Shown here piece after piece: positions 63,036-64,000 of a stretch of DNA of 64,000 bases (position 1 is the stretch's first letter; every line of letters starts with the position of its first letter). This stretch comes from Lutimonas saemankumensis (lineage in GTDB: Bacteria; Bacteroidota; Bacteroidia; Flavobacteriales; Flavobacteriaceae). The translations under genes and the position numbers were made by a program. Below the pieces are notes generated by a model that saw nothing but the letters and a program-made list of their open reading frames with translations, did no database searches and was not told the DNA's origin. The stretch lies in assembly GCF_020171465.1 (NCBI RefSeq), contig NZ_JAIUZR010000005.1, positions 248,001 through 312,000 on the forward strand, in the 5' to 3' direction.

Positions 63036-63043
63036 TAAATTTG
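63036..63043 (+). promoter_or_regulatory. -7 element for nqrA
   Basis: TAAATTTG matches TAnnTTTG, 82 bases before the nqrA ATG, giving a leader of roughly 75 bases. No clear -33 box. Confidence 0.4.
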
Positions 63044-63125
63044 CACTCGATTAAGAAACAATTGATTTTTCCATTTTTAGAGGCCGAATGGGCAAGATTG
63101 GAAAATAAATTTAATTAAGCAAAGT

Positions 63126-64000
63126 ATGTCTACAGACATTAAATTTAAAAAGGGTTTATCCATTAAACTCAAAGGAGTAGCCGCAAAAGATGTATCTACG
63201 GCAAATCGCTCTAAAATTTTTGCTATCAATCCATCAGATTTTCACGGTTTACAACCTAAATTATCAGTCAAAGAAGGCGATAAGGTAAAAGTTGGTGATC
63301 CAGTTTTTTACGCAAAGAACAATGATCAGATCAAATTTGTATCTCCTGTGAGTGGTACGATAAAGGAAATCGTAAGGGGAGCAAAAAGAAGGTTGTTGTC
63401 GATAAAAATAAGTGCAGATCAAAAAGACACATTTGTAGATTTTGGATCAAAAACACCGACGAAGCTGGCAGCTCCTCAGGTCAAGGAAGCCCTGCTTGAA
63501 AGCGGTTGCTGGCCAATGATCAGGCAACGCCCTTATGATGTTATTGCAGATCCTAATGACACACCAAAGTCCATCTTTATTTCAGCATATGCCACTGCAC
63601 CTCTTGCAGCTTCCTATGAAGTGATTCTGGATGGTAAGGAAAAGGAGTTTCAGGCAGGTATTGATGCTTTAAGTAAATTAACAGAAGGTAAGGTTCACCT
63701 CTCTGTCGGTGCTTCGGATTCCTTTTTGGGCCAGGTAAATAATGCAGTGGTCAACAAGGTAAGTGGCAAGCACCCCGCAGGAAATGTTGGTGTTCAAATA
63801 GCCAGGCTGGATCCTATAAATGCAGGTGACAGGGTGTGGGTTGTAGATCCTCAGGATATTGCTTCTATCGGAAGTATGTTCCTTTCAGGAAAATATGATG
63901 CCAAAAGAACAATTGCATTGGCAGGAAGCCAGGTTGAAGGGCCTCAGTATTATGAGATCACTCAGGGAGCTCAAATTGCTGACTTGGTTGCTGGAAAACT
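63126..64000 (+). CDS. nqrA: Na+-translocating NADH:quinone reductase subunit A, partial
   Basis: First 291 residues of NqrA, cut off by the right edge, translated from ATG 63126. The start IKFKKGLSIKLKGVAA is followed by FAINPSDFHGLQPKLSVKEGDKVKVGDPVFYAKNNDQIKFVSPVSGTIKEIVRGAKRRLLSI (a lipoyl-like domain) and ALLESGCWPMIRQRPYDVIADP, which are distinctive of NqrA. NQR pumps sodium while oxidising NADH with ubiquinone or menaquinone. NqrA is the cytoplasmic-side quinone-binding subunit; the other nqr genes should follow to the right. Confidence 0.96.
   Translation, partial: MSTDIKFKKGLSIKLKGVAAKDVSTANRSKIFAINPSDFHGLQPKLSVKEGDKVKVGDPVFYAKNNDQIKFVSPVSGTIKEIVRGAKRRLLSIKISADQKDTFVDFGSKTPTKLAAPQVKEALLESGCWPMIRQRPYDVIADPNDTPKSIFISAYATAPLAASYEVILDGKEKEFQAGIDALSKLTEGKVHLSVGASDSFLGQVNNAVVNKVSGKHPAGNVGVQIARLDPINAGDRVWVVDPQDIASIGSMFLSGKYDAKRTIALAGSQVEGPQYYEITQGAQIADLVAGK

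Noticed and set aside
1-64000. CRISPR arrays, insertion sequences, prophage or integrative elements
   Set aside because: No regular repeats with spacers, no transposase or integrase motifs and no attachment-site duplication at tRNA-Leu were seen.

Overview
The window reads as a chromosomal segment of a member of the Bacteroidota, most likely a marine, facultatively anaerobic Flavobacteriaceae-type bacterium. The evidence is the Bacteroidota-type -7 promoter motif TAnnTTTG upstream of many genes, many lipoproteins with the lipobox cysteine, a type IX secretion plug-type (DUF5103) protein, a LytTR regulator paired with a TPR histidine kinase, DUF3667 and DUF4407 proteins, Na+-NQR, and a clade II (Sec/lipoprotein) nitrous oxide reductase locus. 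I see no transposase, integrase, phage gene, CRISPR array or rRNA. One tRNA, tRNA-Leu(UAG), is present. Gene density is high and almost everything is chromosomal housekeeping or catabolism.

Layout. Positions 1-2427 hold a minus-strand operon for hydroxylated amino acids: an ornithine-cyclodeaminase-family reductase, a trans-3-hydroxy-L-proline dehydratase, and the start of a hydroxylysine-kinase-like protein that runs off the left edge. Positions 2539-9743 hold a PepSY membrane protein, a GNAT, a DUF4407 coiled-coil membrane protein, an M20 dipeptidase, a Gfo/Idh/MocA (GH109-like) secreted oxidoreductase, tRNA-Leu, a LacI regulator and a small probable outer-membrane protein. Positions 9849-21491 hold two tandem paralogous lipoproteins, a nucleoside hydrolase/epimerase/AlkD-like cluster, a solute-binding protein, a GMC oxidoreductase with its subunit-3 partner, a TPR lipoprotein, a DUF1624-like acyltransferase and two small secreted proteins.

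Positions 21742-24457 encode a convergent histidine kinase and LytTR response regulator. Positions 24754-27334 are nadA-nadB. Positions 27356-31530 hold a thioesterase, an aminotransferase, a fatty-acid desaturase, rsmG and a DUF502 protein. Positions 31758-34989 are a tryptophan-to-anthranilate operon (tryptophan dioxygenase, cyclase-family formamidase, kynureninase). It is followed by an unlisted 59-residue Cys-rich protein, pruA, an NRDE/TANGO2 protein and a DUF3667 protein.

Positions 39287-48410 contain apaG and then the nitrous oxide reduction locus: a divergent Rrf2 regulator, a fasciclin lipoprotein, a monoheme cytochrome c, nosZ, a four-helix membrane protein, nosL, nosD, nosF and nosY. 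Converging on it is a diheme cytochrome c fused to a rhodanese domain. Positions 48492-59824 carry a Bax-inhibitor-1 protein, meaB, and a long minus-strand operon for methylmalonyl-CoA: epimerase, Na+-pumping decarboxylase (alpha, gamma, biotin carrier, beta), CoA-transferase and both mutase subunits. The right end has a DinB-fold protein, an alpha/beta hydrolase, the DUF5103 protein and the start of nqrA.

The genes fit an organism that scavenges protein and collagen-type amino acids, can respire N2O when oxygen is scarce, and couples succinyl-CoA/propionyl-CoA interconversion and NADH oxidation to sodium pumping. The most interesting region is 40146-48410: the nos locus has two palindromes in the regulator/operon intergenic space, a terminator-like hairpin after nosZ, a fasciclin lipoprotein in the operon, and a cytochrome-rhodanese fusion next door that could plausibly act in sulfur or redox handling for the copper-sulfur centre.
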